Origin: Telmatospirillum sp.
GTDB taxonomy: Bacteria > Pseudomonadota > Alphaproteobacteria > CACIAM-22H2
Assembly (NCBI GenBank): GCA_020248985.1
Contig: JADCGL010000015.1
Location: 85,035 to 149,034 of the forward strand
Direction of reading: 5' to 3'
DNA: 64,000 nt
Both the position numbers and the translations under genes were made by a program. Below, one piece after another: positions 34,887 through 47,245 of the stretch. The notes under the pieces are model-generated. The model searched no databases. It worked only from the letters and a program-made list of their open reading frames with translations, and was not told the DNA's origin. Each line of letters starts with the position of its first letter. Positions within the stretch are counted from its first letter, which is position 1.

Positions 34887-36373
34887 CAGCCGGGGCTGAA
34901 AACCGGAAAACTCACGCCGACCGCCCAGGCGAGGATGAGGCCAAGCGCGAAGCCCGTCGCGGCCGGCGACTGCGTGCGCCGGCCGATCCAACCCGCCATC
35001 GTTCCGAACACGCCGAAGAACAGCACGATCACCGGAATGATGATGAGCAGAAAAAACAGGCGCTCGAAATCGAGCGCTACCGCCGCCCCCAGCGACGCCA
35101 GAAACGTGATGCGGGCCGCAAGCACCCGCCGCACACGTGCGCGCCCGCCTTCTGTCGCAAGGCTGTCGGCGAGCATGTAAGGAATCGCGCCGACCGCGAT
35201 CGCCGCAACGATCGGCAGACGTTCGGCATTCGGCATGAACGAGGCCGCGTAGCGGTCGAGCGCGCCGCCGAAAACGAAGATGCCGTACGCGGCAAAAGCG
35301 ACTGCTGCGGCCCACGCGACATGGCCGACACGCACGCCGTTCCACGCGAGGATCGCCAGCGACAGCAGCCCGTACACGAACAGATGCACGGCCAAATAGT
35401 CGGCGACGAGTACAGGCAGGAAGCGCGTGTCGAAGAGGGCCAGCAATGGCGGCGTGACCGCGGCCGGAACCAAGATGGCGACGAGGAATGCGCGCAACGC
35501 GATGGGCTCGGCAGGTGCGCTGCGCCGCGGCAGCAGGCTTGCCAACGGCCAAGCCAACAGCACAAGCCCTGCCATCAGCAACAGAATGGGGAAACCCGTT
35601 GCGGCAACGGGTCCGCCGCTTGTGCGGCCGAAAACGGCATCGAGCCAGTCGCGCGACTCCTGCAGCGCGGCCGCCGAATAGAGCACGCCGACATGCTCGA
35701 CATTGGGGGCCGAAGCCGCACGCCGGCCGCTACCCGCCGCCGGATCGCCGATCGTCGTCCCTTCGCCCGCCGCCGCGTCGGCAAGCTTCGCATTGGCAAG
35801 CGCGTTGGCGCGCAGGAAGGCTTCGAATTCGCCCGACACCATCAGGAGATTGCGCGGTGCGTTTGCCGTGACGGCTTCCGAGAACATCGAAATCGCGACC
35901 GTGGCGGCCACGCGCGGATCTTCGAGTGCGAGCCGCACGATGATGTCGGACGCCATCGAATGACCGAGCAGTGCTGCGCGCCCGTCGACGTACGGCAGGG
36001 CAAGGGCGGCATCGACCACGCGGCCGGTTTCGCGCATCAGCAATTGCGTCGTGCCGTCGATGCGCGACACGTCGCCCGACATCGGCACGGGATTGCGGCC
36101 GTGCCCTGCGAAATCGAACGACACGGCGACGTAGCCGGCCCGCGCCAGCGTGAGCGCATAGGCCTCCATCAACTGCCGCGAGCCCGCAAAGCCGTGCGCG
36201 ATGACGATTGCCGGTGCGGGTGCCGCATCGGCTTGCCGATAGACCGTGGCGGGCGTGGTACCGACGGCAAGCGGCGCGATCGTCAACCCAGCGCGTGCGG
36301 TTTCGAGCTTCCACACGCTTATGCCGCACAGCAAGAGCCCCACGAGCGCCGCTGCCACGTGCCGCGCGCGCAT
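34886..36373 (-). CDS. Alpha/beta hydrolase fused to a multi-spanning membrane domain
   Basis: 495 residues. After an N-terminal anchor (about 5-19), an alpha/beta hydrolase domain (about 40-250) carries the oxyanion-type IAHGFAGSRQ, the nucleophile elbow GHSMAS (Ser139, with Ala where the second Gly is usual) and a candidate His227. From about 260 to the end there are seven or eight hydrophobic helices of no family I recognise. The hydrolase probably faces the periplasm or membrane surface and acts on a lipid-like ester. It starts 5 bases after bchG, so the two are almost certainly co-transcribed. No C-terminal relative can be named. Confidence 0.78.
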   Translation of the reverse strand: MRARHVAAALVGLLLCGISVWKLETARAGLTIAPLAVGTTPATVYRQADAAPAPAIVIAHGFAGSRQLMEAYALTLARAGYVAVSFDFAGHGRNPVPMSGDVSRIDGTTQLLMRETGRVVDAALALPYVDGRAALLGHSMASDIIVRLALEDPRVAATVAISMFSEAVTANAPRNLLMVSGEFEAFLRANALANAKLADAAAGEGTTIGDPAAGSGRRAASAPNVEHVGVLYSAAALQESRDWLDAVFGRTSGGPVAATGFPILLLMAGLVLLAWPLASLLPRRSAPAEPIALRAFLVAILVPAAVTPPLLALFDTRFLPVLVADYLAVHLFVYGLLSLAILAWNGVRVGHVAWAAAVAFAAYGIFVFGGALDRYAASFMPNAERLPIVAAIAVGAIPYMLADSLATEGGRARVRRVLAARITFLASLGAAVALDFERLFFLLIIIPVIVLFFGVFGTMAGWIGRRTQSPAATGFALGLILAWAVGVSFPVFSPG

Positions 36374-36378
36374 GGCGT

Positions 36379-37266
36379 TCAGACCGCGACCGCGCTCGCC
36401 ATCATGCCGAGCACGTAGAGCGGCACGCCGAAGCCGCTGTACCAATAGGCTTGGCCGATCGGATCGCGCAGCAGCCGCTGCATCATCAGAATCTGGCCGC
36501 CGAGCAGCGCAATCACGATCGAGGCCTCGATCGGCCGGCCCCAGCTCAGCAGCAGCAGAATCACGACGATCTGCGGCACGGCCATGATCGCGCATGCGGC
36601 CTGGGCCGCACGTTGGGGGCCCAGCATCACGGGCAGCGAACGGATGCCCATCTCGCTGTCGCCCTTGATGGCTTTGAAGTCGTTGAGCGTCATGATGCCG
36701 TGTGCGCCCGCCCCGTAGAGGAGCGCCAACGCCAGGATCTGCGGGCTCGGCAAAGCGCCGCCGAGCATCGCCGCCGCCCCCGTAATCCAGGCAAGGCTTT
36801 CGTAGGAAAAGCCGCACGCGGCATTGCCGAGCCACCCGTTGCGCTTCAAGCGCAGCGGCGGGGCGCTGTAGGCCCACGCGAAGAAAAGCCCCGCAACCGT
36901 GGCCACGACGACCCATGTGCCGAGCGTTGCGGCCACGAGCAGCGCCAACACCGACCAGATTCCGGCGATATAGAGCCCCCATTTGCCCGGAATGCGGCCC
37001 GAGGGGATCGGACGGTGCGGCTCGTTGATCGCGTCGACGTCGCGGTCGTACCAATCGTTGATCGCCTGGCTCATCGCGCACACGAGCGGGCCTGCGAGCA
37101 CGATGCCCGCAAGTGCGATGTACCAGTTGGCCAAGATCGGCACGCCCGACGACACCACGCCGCACGCAAACGCCCACATCGGCGGAAACCACGTGATCGG
37201 CTTCAGCAGTTCGAGCACCGCCGAAGGGGCCGGATAGACGGGATGTGGGGCGGCGGCGTTCGGCAT
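36379..37266 (-). CDS. bchG: Chlorophyll/bacteriochlorophyll synthase
   Basis: About 295 residues of the UbiA superfamily with about eight membrane helices. LLKPITWFPPMWAFACGVVSSG, QAINDWYDRDVDAINEPHRP and IPSGRIPGKWGLYI are diagnostic of BchG/ChlG, and LNDFKAIKGD is the second metal/diphosphate motif. It esterifies (bacterio)chlorophyllide with a prenyl diphosphate. The ATG at 37266 gives a normal N-terminus; a GTG at 37287 overlapping the gyrB stop would add seven residues. Its neighbours are gyrB and a membrane hydrolase, not other bch or puf genes. Confidence 0.9.
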   Translation of the reverse strand: MPNAAAPHPVYPAPSAVLELLKPITWFPPMWAFACGVVSSGVPILANWYIALAGIVLAGPLVCAMSQAINDWYDRDVDAINEPHRPIPSGRIPGKWGLYIAGIWSVLALLVAATLGTWVVVATVAGLFFAWAYSAPPLRLKRNGWLGNAACGFSYESLAWITGAAAMLGGALPSPQILALALLYGAGAHGIMTLNDFKAIKGDSEMGIRSLPVMLGPQRAAQAACAIMAVPQIVVILLLLSWGRPIEASIVIALLGGQILMMQRLLRDPIGQAYWYSGFGVPLYVLGMMASAVAV

Positions 37267-37283
37267 GTCGGCGCTCGGCCGCG

Positions 37284-40918
<3,635 letters not shown>

Positions 40919-40919
40919 A

Positions 40920-42053
40920 TCAAACGCGCATCGGCATGAGGACGTAGAGGGCACTCGCATCGGCCGAATCGCCGAGGATCGTGGGCGAGGCCGCATCGGC
41001 CATCTTGAACGCCGCGTTTTCGCCTTCAAGCTGCTCGGCAATATCGAGCAGATAGCGCGCGTTGAAGCCGATCTCGAGTGCAGCGCCCTGATAGGCAATT
41101 TCGATTTCTTCGCTGGCCGTGCCCGCATCGGGGCTGTTGGCGGTCAAGGTCAGCAGATTCTTCGACAAAGCGAGCTTCACGGCGCGCGACTTTTCGGTCG
41201 AGATCGTCGCCACACGGTCAACGGCGGCGGCGAACAGGCGGCGGTCGACTTCCATCGCCTTGTCGTTACCCGACGGGATCACGCGCTCATAATCCGGGAA
41301 CGCACCGTCGATGAGCTTCGAGACCAGCACGGCCTCGCCGAAAGCAAAGCGCACGCGCGTGTCGGACAGGGTGACCTGCACCGCCCCTTGCGCTTCGTCG
41401 ATGAGTTTACGCAGCTCCATGACGGTCTTGCGCGGCAGGATGACGCCCGGGATGTTCTCGGCCCCTTCGGGGAGCGGCATTTCGATGCGCGCCAGGCGAT
41501 GGCCGTCGGTTGCGACCGCGCGCAGAACCTTGACGCCGTTCGAGTTGGCGGCATGCAGGTAGATGCCGTTGAGATAGTAGCGCGTCTCCTCGGTCGAGAT
41601 CGCAAAACGCGTCTTGTCGATCAGCGTCTTGAGGTCGCCCGCCCCGATCTCGAAGGCGTGCGGCAATTCGCCGGCCGCCATTTTCGGGAAATCGTCGGCC
41701 GGCAGCGCGGCCAGACCGAAGCTCGAGCGGCCGGCGCGCAACGCGACCTGGCCCTTTTCGGCCGACCATTCGAGGCCGACTTGCGCACCCTCGGGCAATT
41801 TGCGCACGATTTCGTAAAGCGTATGCGCCTGAACGGTCGCCGTCCCGGGCTTGGCGATTTCGGCCGCCACGGTTTCGACGAAGGCCACGTCCATGTCGGT
41901 CGCGGTGAGCGCCAGTTTGCCCGCACCGCCCTTGGCGGAGGAGGCTTCGAGCAGCACGTTCGACAGGATCGGGATCGTGTTGCGGCGTTCGACGACGCTC
42001 TGGATATGGCCCAGCGCCTTCAACAAAGCGGCGCGCTCGATGGTGATTTTCAT
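40920..42053 (-). CDS. dnaN: DNA polymerase III sliding clamp (beta subunit)
   Basis: 377 residues in three similar domains. MKITIERAALLKALGHIQSV, TIPILSNVLLEA and the C-terminal YVLMPMRV are typical. It forms the ring that tethers the replicase to DNA. The order here is dnaA-pcp-dnaN-recF-gyrB on the minus strand. The 118 bases between pcp and dnaN contain a small AT-rich patch that could hold a promoter. Confidence 0.97.
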   Translation of the reverse strand: MKITIERAALLKALGHIQSVVERRNTIPILSNVLLEASSAKGGAGKLALTATDMDVAFVETVAAEIAKPGTATVQAHTLYEIVRKLPEGAQVGLEWSAEKGQVALRAGRSSFGLAALPADDFPKMAAGELPHAFEIGAGDLKTLIDKTRFAISTEETRYYLNGIYLHAANSNGVKVLRAVATDGHRLARIEMPLPEGAENIPGVILPRKTVMELRKLIDEAQGAVQVTLSDTRVRFAFGEAVLVSKLIDGAFPDYERVIPSGNDKAMEVDRRLFAAAVDRVATISTEKSRAVKLALSKNLLTLTANSPDAGTASEEIEIAYQGAALEIGFNARYLLDIAEQLEGENAAFKMADAASPTILGDSADASALYVLMPMRV

Positions 42054-42171
42054 TGCGGAAACAATCTCGGCAAAAGGGTTGTCGCGCGAATCGATTTTTC
42101 AGCTGCCGAGTATAGCAGAACCGCGTGCCGACAAAAGCCCCGCAATCGCCCGAAGGAGCCGCGAAAAGCTT

Positions 42172-42816
42172 CTATTTCAGGGCTTTGCGCGCAAGCTCGG
42201 CAAGGGCGATGCGGATCGCGGCAAGCTGCAGGCGCAAGCCCATCGAGGCGGCTTTTTCCGGCGCCGCGAGCGTGCCGCGGCGCAGGGCGTCGGCGACCAT
42301 TTCGGGCGTGGCCGGCACATGCACGAAGCCGCACGGGCGGCCCGCAGCACGCCCCGACACATGGTAGAGCACGGCATTGCAGAGATACCGCCCGGCATCG
42401 TCCGACAGGCGGGCTGGAATTCCCGCCGCCAGCAGGCGCTTCAACATGGCCGGATAGGGCAGCGTGCCGGCGCGCGTGGCAGGCCCTCCGCGCAGAATCT
42501 TGCCGGTCGGGCTCTTGCCGTCATTGTCGGGAAACGGAAATTTGAGCGCGTTTTGCGCGGTGCGCTCGAGCCGGATGCAGCTTTCGCCGGCCGCAAGCCC
42601 CAGTGCCAGGATCGCGACCGGCTGGACCTCGTCAAGCAGCGCGTCGAGGGCGGCTTCGATCTTGCCGATCGAAACCGGCAGCACGCGCCCGACGACGCGC
42701 GCATCACCGACCCAGTCGCCGTCGAGGCGCTTGGCGAGACTCTCGGTCGGGTTGGAGCGGTGCGGCCCGAACGCCTCGAACCCGGTCAGCAGCAGGCGCG
42801 GGGCACGCGCGGCCAT
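42172..42816 (-). CDS. pcp: Pyroglutamyl peptidase I
   Basis: 214 residues. The protein opens RLLLTGFEAFGPHRSNP, then ALGLAAGESCIRLERTAQN contains the catalytic Glu78, GRYLCNAVLYH the nucleophile Cys146 and FVHVPATPE the catalytic His166. It removes N-terminal pyroglutamate from peptides. Its start codon abuts the dnaA stop, so it is inserted tightly between dnaA and dnaN, an uncommon position for a peptidase gene. Confidence 0.93.
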   Translation of the reverse strand: MAARAPRLLLTGFEAFGPHRSNPTESLAKRLDGDWVGDARVVGRVLPVSIGKIEAALDALLDEVQPVAILALGLAAGESCIRLERTAQNALKFPFPDNDGKSPTGKILRGGPATRAGTLPYPAMLKRLLAAGIPARLSDDAGRYLCNAVLYHVSGRAAGRPCGFVHVPATPEMVADALRRGTLAAPEKAASMGLRLQLAAIRIALAELARKALK

Positions 42817-44322
42817 TTAGGCCTCCAGCATGCGCCGCAGCAATTCGACGTCTTCGCTGAACGCCGCATCGGCCGCGCGCAGCTCGTCGATCTTGCGCAC
42901 CGCGTGCATCACGGTCGTGTGGTCGCGGCCGCCGAATTTGCGGCCGATTTCGGGCAGCGAGCGGCTGGTCAATTGTTTGGCCAGATACATCGCCACCTGG
43001 CGCGGACGCGCCACTTGGCGGGCGCGGCGCGGCGAATGCATGTCGGCCAGGCGGATCGCGAAATGCTCGGCGACCTTTTTCTGGATTTCTTCGATCGTCA
43101 CGCGGCGATCCGATGCGCGCAGCAGATCGTGCAGCACTTCTTGGGCGCTCTCGAGCCCAATGGGCCGGCCCACGAGCGTGGAATGCGCCACGATGCGATT
43201 CAGCGCCCCTTCGAGCTCGCGCACATTGGCCACGATCTTGTGCGCGAGGAACTCGAGCACCTTGGGCGGCATCGGCGTGCCGAGCTTCTCCGCCTTCGAC
43301 TGCAGAATGCCCAGACGCAGCTCGTAGGTCGTGGGATGGATGTCGGCCACAAGACCCCAGCCCAGGCGCGAGCGCACGCGGTCTTCGAGACCTTCGAGGT
43401 CGGCCGGGCTCTTGTCGGCCGACAGCACAATCTGCTTGTTCTGGTCCACGAGCGCGTTGAAGGTGTGGAAGAATTCTTCCTGCGTGGCGTCCTTGCCGGA
43501 GATGAACTGCACGTCGTCCACGAGCAGCACGTCGACCGAGCGGAACTGCTCCTTAAAGGACATCGTGTCCTTGAAGCGCATCGCGCGGATGAACTGGTAC
43601 ATGAATTTTTCGGCCGACAGATACACCACGCGGCGCTGCGGATTGCGCTTGCGGATGTGCCACGCCATCGCGTGCATCAGATGCGTCTTGCCGAGACCCA
43701 CGCCGCCATAGAGGAAAAGCGGATTGAAGGGCACCTTGCCCTCGTCGGCCACGCGGCGCGCAGCAGCGGCGGCAAACTCGTTCGACTTGCCTTGCACGAA
43801 TGTTTCAAAGGTAAATCGCGGGTCGAGAGGCGCGCCGAAACTTTCGACGTCGTCCTGCGTGCGGCCGATCATCGCCGTCTGCAGCGCCGTCTGCGCCGCC
43901 GCGTTGGCAGCCTGCGGGGATGAAGTGGCGCGGTTCGCAGCCTGGCCGTTCGCCTGCGCGTTGGCGCTGCCATAGACGTTGCGCGCGGCGGCCGACGCGG
44001 TCGGGCGCTGGGCGGTGCCGGTGGCGGGTATCGCTGCCGGCGCTTGATTGCCGGCGGCGGCCTGGACCAGGATCTCGACCGTGCGCACCATTTTGTTCTC
44101 GGCGCGCCACAGCGTCTTGATGCGGTCGGCATAATGCTGACGCACCCAGTCCTGCATGAAGCGCGTGGGAACGGCGATGCGCGCCACACCGTCGTCGATG
44201 CCGACAAGGGTCAGCGGCTTCAGCCAGCTTTTGTAGGCGGCTTCGCCGAACTCGCCCTTGAGACGGGCGCGCACGCGCACCCATTGGGCTTCCAAAGAGG
44301 GACCGAAATCCTGCGGACGCAT
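42817..44322 (-). CDS. dnaA: Chromosomal replication initiator DnaA
   Basis: 501 residues. Domain I (1-85) has FGEAAYKSWLKPL. Domain II (about 88-165) is a long Ala/Gln/Asn-rich linker. Domain III holds Walker A GGVGLGKT at 206-213 and VLLVDDVQFISGK. Domain IV ends with the box-binding FGGRDHTTVMHAVRKI. The rhodanese gene ends 5 bases upstream, so dnaA probably shares its transcript. Confidence 0.97.
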   Translation of the reverse strand: MRPQDFGPSLEAQWVRVRARLKGEFGEAAYKSWLKPLTLVGIDDGVARIAVPTRFMQDWVRQHYADRIKTLWRAENKMVRTVEILVQAAAGNQAPAAIPATGTAQRPTASAAARNVYGSANAQANGQAANRATSSPQAANAAAQTALQTAMIGRTQDDVESFGAPLDPRFTFETFVQGKSNEFAAAAARRVADEGKVPFNPLFLYGGVGLGKTHLMHAMAWHIRKRNPQRRVVYLSAEKFMYQFIRAMRFKDTMSFKEQFRSVDVLLVDDVQFISGKDATQEEFFHTFNALVDQNKQIVLSADKSPADLEGLEDRVRSRLGWGLVADIHPTTYELRLGILQSKAEKLGTPMPPKVLEFLAHKIVANVRELEGALNRIVAHSTLVGRPIGLESAQEVLHDLLRASDRRVTIEEIQKKVAEHFAIRLADMHSPRRARQVARPRQVAMYLAKQLTSRSLPEIGRKFGGRDHTTVMHAVRKIDELRAADAAFSEDVELLRRMLEA

Positions 44323-44327
44323 TGCGG

Positions 44328-44813
44328 CTACTCCTGCGTCCAGGCAAGGCCGGCGGCCTTCCAGCCGCCCGACTGGCCACGATGGCCGTCCGCATCGCGG
44401 TCGCCCTCGAAACCGCCCGCTAGATTGTAGGCGCGGGTAAACCCGTTCGTCGTCATTGCGATCGCGGCCGATTTCGACCGCCCGCCCGAGCGGCACAAAA
44501 AGATCGCCGGCGCGTCTTTTTCGACGGCACTCGCGACCGCGGCCGCAAAATGCGGATTGGGCACCATCTGGGCGCGGCCATCCGAGCTCGTCGTGTAGTT
44601 CTGCCATGAAACATAGAGCGGCGCCTTGCCCAGCGAGGCAAGGCTCGCAACGCCGACGAACGTCCATTCCGCACGGCTGCGCACGTCGATCAAAACGGCA
44701 TTCTTTTCGCGCGCCAGCATGTCCCACGCTTCGCGAGGCGAAACATCGCCGGCATAGCCCATCTCGTGGCCTTCGCCCGCGGCCCGTTCTGCTGATTTCG
44801 CCGTATCGCCCAT
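44328..44813 (-). CDS. Rhodanese-domain protein
   Basis: 161 residues, one rhodanese domain. LIDVRSRAEWTFVGV is the first conserved block, and FLCRSGGRSKSAA carries the active-site cysteine loop (CRSGGR). It probably handles persulfide sulfur in the cytosol. The ATG at 44813 is preferred over a TTG three codons earlier. It precedes dnaA by 5 bases and would be translated from the same mRNA. Confidence 0.87.
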   Translation of the reverse strand: MGDTAKSAERAAGEGHEMGYAGDVSPREAWDMLAREKNAVLIDVRSRAEWTFVGVASLASLGKAPLYVSWQNYTTSSDGRAQMVPNPHFAAAVASAVEKDAPAIFLCRSGGRSKSAAIAMTTNGFTRAYNLAGGFEGDRDADGHRGQSGGWKAAGLAWTQE

Positions 44814-45577
44814 CGTACCCAACCGTTCTGTCGTCTCGTCGCCCGACGCACCTAAAAACCGCGCGTTCGGGGCCCCTCTTGCTAGCCAGTTTTATATGCG
44901 CGCTGCCGACTGCCGCGGGCAGTACCGCCCGGCGACTTTGCGCGCTACGGGGAACATGCGGCGTTCCCCGCCCGGCGCGTCAGCTGAAGGCTGAGCGGCG
45001 CGTTCGCGCGCGATAGGCGATCAAACGCCGATCGAAATAAGGGCGGTCGAAAAACGAGCGACGGCGGGCGACAAGCGCATCGGAATTGTTCACGGGAGAA
45101 GACCCCTGTCGTTGCGTCTGTTGGCGTTCAGACTTTTTGTGGTTGAGCGCGGCCGATGCGCGCGGCTTTTTGGCGAGGAGAAAACGCGACGAATTTTCGA
45201 ACATCCAACCCATCGTCCCGTCCTGCTTTCCTCGCGCGCCCTTGCCGAGGGGGCGCAAAACTCGATCGGCTTCTTCGTTCGCGCCGCATACGCTCAAGAA
45301 CGCAAGCTACACTCGAGAGCGCTTATTCGCAGCGTCACGAAGATGCAAAATAAAACACGGCGCTTGGCCGCAAGCAACAGGTCCGTTGTGCGAACAAGCG
45401 AATCGCTTCGCATGTGGCAAGGATACGACGCGCAGATTTTTGAAATTTTATTTGCAAAGGATGGAGAAAACTTCAGGTGCGCTTTCGCACGCGGAGATTC
45501 AATGACTTGCGCGACGATGCGCGTGCGAAGCGGCAACTTTGAAGACGGCGATCGCGTAACTGCAAAGCCGTCGCCCG
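44814..45577. other. Gene-poor, AT-richer region between rpsT and rhodanese-dnaA; positional oriC candidate
   Basis: About 760 bases without a gene I trust. Base composition is visibly less GC-rich than the flanks between about 45060 and 45540, with several short A and T runs. Position beside dnaA and rpsT makes it the best oriC candidate here. I searched by eye for TTATCCACA-like boxes on both strands and saw only weak ones (for example TTGTTCACG near 45086). A basic 77-codon frame (44980-45213, minus) is possible but unsupported. Scattered GANTC sites occur near 45400, 45497 and 45601. Confidence 0.4.
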
Positions 45578-45618
45578 AAAAATCAAGCGCCGTCTTCGAG
45601 GATTCGAAGACGGCGCTT
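45578..45618 (-). terminator. Intrinsic terminator of rpsT
   Basis: A perfect 15-base inverted repeat, AAGCGCCGTCTTCGA at 45585-45599 and its complement at 45604-45618, has a 4-base loop. On the minus strand it is followed by GATTTTT (45578-45584 read in reverse). It lies 57 bases past the rpsT stop. This is a textbook Rho-independent terminator. Confidence 0.93.
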
Positions 45619-45674
45619 TGTCGTCTGGAAGATTTTCGCGCGCAAGGAATTGCGAGCGAGACGGACGCGAAGCG

Positions 45675-45941
45675 TCAGGCCTTGATTGCCTTGATGCGCG
45701 CCGAAAGCCGCGAAATTTTGCGCGACACGGTATTTTTGTGCACGATGCCGACCTTCGCGGTGCGCATCAAGATCGGCTGTGCGGCTTTGAGGGCTGCAGC
45801 AGCGGCGGCCTTGTCGCCCGACGCGATCGCTTCTTCGACCTTCGTCACGTAGGTGCGCATGCGGCTGATGCGCGTGCGGTTCACTTCCGTGCGGCGCAGC
45901 GTCTGGCGCGCGGCCTTCTTTGCGGACTTGGTATTCGCCAT
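45675..45941 (-). CDS. rpsT: 30S ribosomal protein S20
   Basis: 88 residues, basic, starting [21 protein letters not shown] and ending [17 protein letters not shown]20 binds 16S rRNA early in 30S assembly. The ATG at 45941 starts the canonical N-terminus; the open frame upstream lies in the leader. It has its own strong promoter, a leader of about 100 bases with a hairpin, and its own terminator, so it is a single-gene unit. The echA-rpsT-dnaA neighbourhood is conserved in alphaproteobacteria. Confidence 0.97.
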   Translation of the reverse strand: MANTKSAKKAARQTLRRTEVNRTRISRMRTYVTKVEEAIASGDKAAAAAALKAAQPILMRTAKVGIVHKNTVSRKISRLSARIKAIKA

Positions 45942-45964
45942 TGTCTTTCGATCTTTCGGTTGCG

Positions 45965-45993
45965 GCAGGTCTGTCGTTCGCCGACAGGCCTGC
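45965..45993 (-). promoter_or_regulatory. Hairpin in the rpsT leader
   Basis: On the transcribed strand GCAGGCCTGTCG pairs with CGACAGACCTGC with one mismatch around a 5-base loop. It ends 23 bases before the rpsT start. S20 represses its own translation in other bacteria, so a leader structure could be the target, but this hairpin does not cover the start codon. Regulatory function is inference. Confidence 0.4.
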
Positions 45994-46049
45994 TTTTCGT
46001 TCAAAGGGGTCTTCGCGGCAGCCGCCGGGACCGCCCAAAAAGGTCGCGC

Positions 46050-46078
46050 GTTATAGCCCCCTGGGCGGGGGGCGTCAA
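46050..46078 (-). promoter_or_regulatory. Sigma-70 promoter of rpsT
   Basis: On the minus strand TTGACG (46078-46073) and TATAAC (46055-46050) are separated by exactly 17 bases; both hexamers match consensus at five of six positions. It lies just past the echA stop and about 110 bases before the rpsT start. The spacer is itself a GC-rich inverted repeat. It is the best-looking promoter I found in the window. Confidence 0.75.
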
Positions 46079-46088
46079 CCCCGGCCGA

Positions 46089-46865
46089 TCAGCGGTTTTT
46101 CCAGACCGGCGGGCGCTTTTCGACGAAGGCGGCCATGCCTTCTTTTTGGTCCTCGGTCGCGAAGGTCGCGTGGAACACGCGCCGCTCGAACTTGATGCCC
46201 TCGGCAAGCGTGGTCTCGTAGGCGCGGTTGACCGCTTCTTTGGCCATCATGACGATGGGCTGCGACAGGCCCGCGATCTTTTCGGCCGTTTTGGCGGCTT
46301 CGACGAGGAGATCGGCCGCCGGCACCACGCGGCTTACGAGGCCGGCGCGTTCGGCTTCGGCCGCATCCATCATGCGGCCTGTGAGGCACATGTCCATCGC
46401 CTTGGATTTGCCCACGAAGCGCGTCAAGCGCTGGCTGCCGCCGGCACCCGGGATCGTGCCGATCGTGATTTCAGGCTGCCCGAATTTCGCGGTGTCGGCC
46501 GCAATAATGAAGTCGCACATCATCGCAAGTTCGCAGCCGCCGCCAAGTGCAAAGCCCGCGACTGCCGCCACGATCGGCTTGCGGCAGGTCGTGACCCGTT
46601 CCCAGCCCTTGGTGATGAAGTCGGCGAGATAGACATTCATATAGGAAGACGTCGCCATCTCCTTGATGTCGGCCCCAGCGGCAAAAGCGCGCTCGGAACC
46701 GGTCAGCACGATGCAGCCGATATTGGAATCGGCCTCGAACGCGTCGAGGGCCTGGCCCAATTCGGCGATCAGTGCTGCGCACAGTGCGTTCAGCGCCTTG
46801 GGCCGGTTCAGCGTGACGAAGCCGACCTTGCCCTTGGTTTCGACCAGGATGTTTTCATAGGCCAT
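46089..46865 (-). CDS. echA: Enoyl-CoA hydratase
   Basis: 258 residues of the crotonase family. [11 protein letters not shown] forms part of the oxyanion hole, and [27 protein letters not shown] contains the first catalytic Glu; [13 protein letters not shown] holds the second. It hydrates trans-2-enoyl-CoA in fatty-acid breakdown. The ATG at 46865 gives the usual MAYEN start; an ATG at 46880 overlapping the previous stop would add five residues. It belongs to the mutM-small gene-echA transcript. Confidence 0.94.
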   Translation of the reverse strand: MAYENILVETKGKVGFVTLNRPKALNALCAALIAELGQALDAFEADSNIGCIVLTGSERAFAAGADIKEMATSSYMNVYLADFITKGWERVTTCRKPIVAAVAGFALGGGCELAMMCDFIIAADTAKFGQPEITIGTIPGAGGSQRLTRFVGKSKAMDMCLTGRMMDAAEAERAGLVSRVVPAADLLVEAAKTAEKIAGLSQPIVMMAKEAVNRAYETTLAEGIKFERRVFHATFATEDQKEGMAAFVEKRPPVWKNR

Positions 46866-46876
46866 CGGCGCAATCC

Positions 46877-47242
46877 TCATTCGGGTGTCAGAAAAAAGCG
46901 GACCTTGACGGTGCCGCGCGCATCGGGCGGGTCGGCGTCGATAGCGAGCTTCTCGCCCTCGCGCACGAAGACATTGCCGGTCGCCGCCCGGCGCCAGCCA
47001 AGCTCGAGCAGCGTGCGTGCATAGAACGCGGCGACCGCGCCGGCCGGCACGCGGCCCTCGGCGAGCGCTTCGACCACACGCCCTTGCGGGCTGTCAAACA
47101 CGCTCGAATCGCCGGTCTGCGCCAAGCCCGGCATCAACGGCAGATCGTCGATGCCGTCGACGAAGCTTTGCGCGCCGGCAGGCGCCGCCAACAGCAGCAA
47201 TCCGAGCACCAACGTGGCAAGCATGCGCATGGCGTCTTTCAT
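46877..47242 (-). CDS. Small exported protein between mutM and echA
   Basis: 121 residues. A signal peptide ([20 protein letters not shown]) precedes a mature part of about 95 residues. The core [31 protein letters not shown] and [14 protein letters not shown] recurs in alphaproteobacterial proteins at this locus as far as I recall, but I know no function. Periplasmic location is inferred. It starts 3 bases after mutM, and its stop overlaps a possible echA start. Confidence 0.8.
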   Translation of the reverse strand: MKDAMRMLATLVLGLLLLAAPAGAQSFVDGIDDLPLMPGLAQTGDSSVFDSPQGRVVEALAEGRVPAGAVAAFYARTLLELGWRRAATGNVFVREGEKLAIDADPPDARGTVKVRFFLTPE

Positions 47243-47245
47243 ACG

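Noticed and set aside
44980..45213. A basic 77-codon minus-strand frame in the region between rpsT and rhodanese
   Set aside because: It has an ATG and a weak GGACGGG upstream, but no recognisable family and no coding-like codon bias. I leave it as a possibility inside the intergenic entry.
45086..45852. Plus-strand frames crossing the rpsT terminator into rpsT
   Set aside because: They run antisense through rpsT and a perfect terminator hairpin, and show no protein features.
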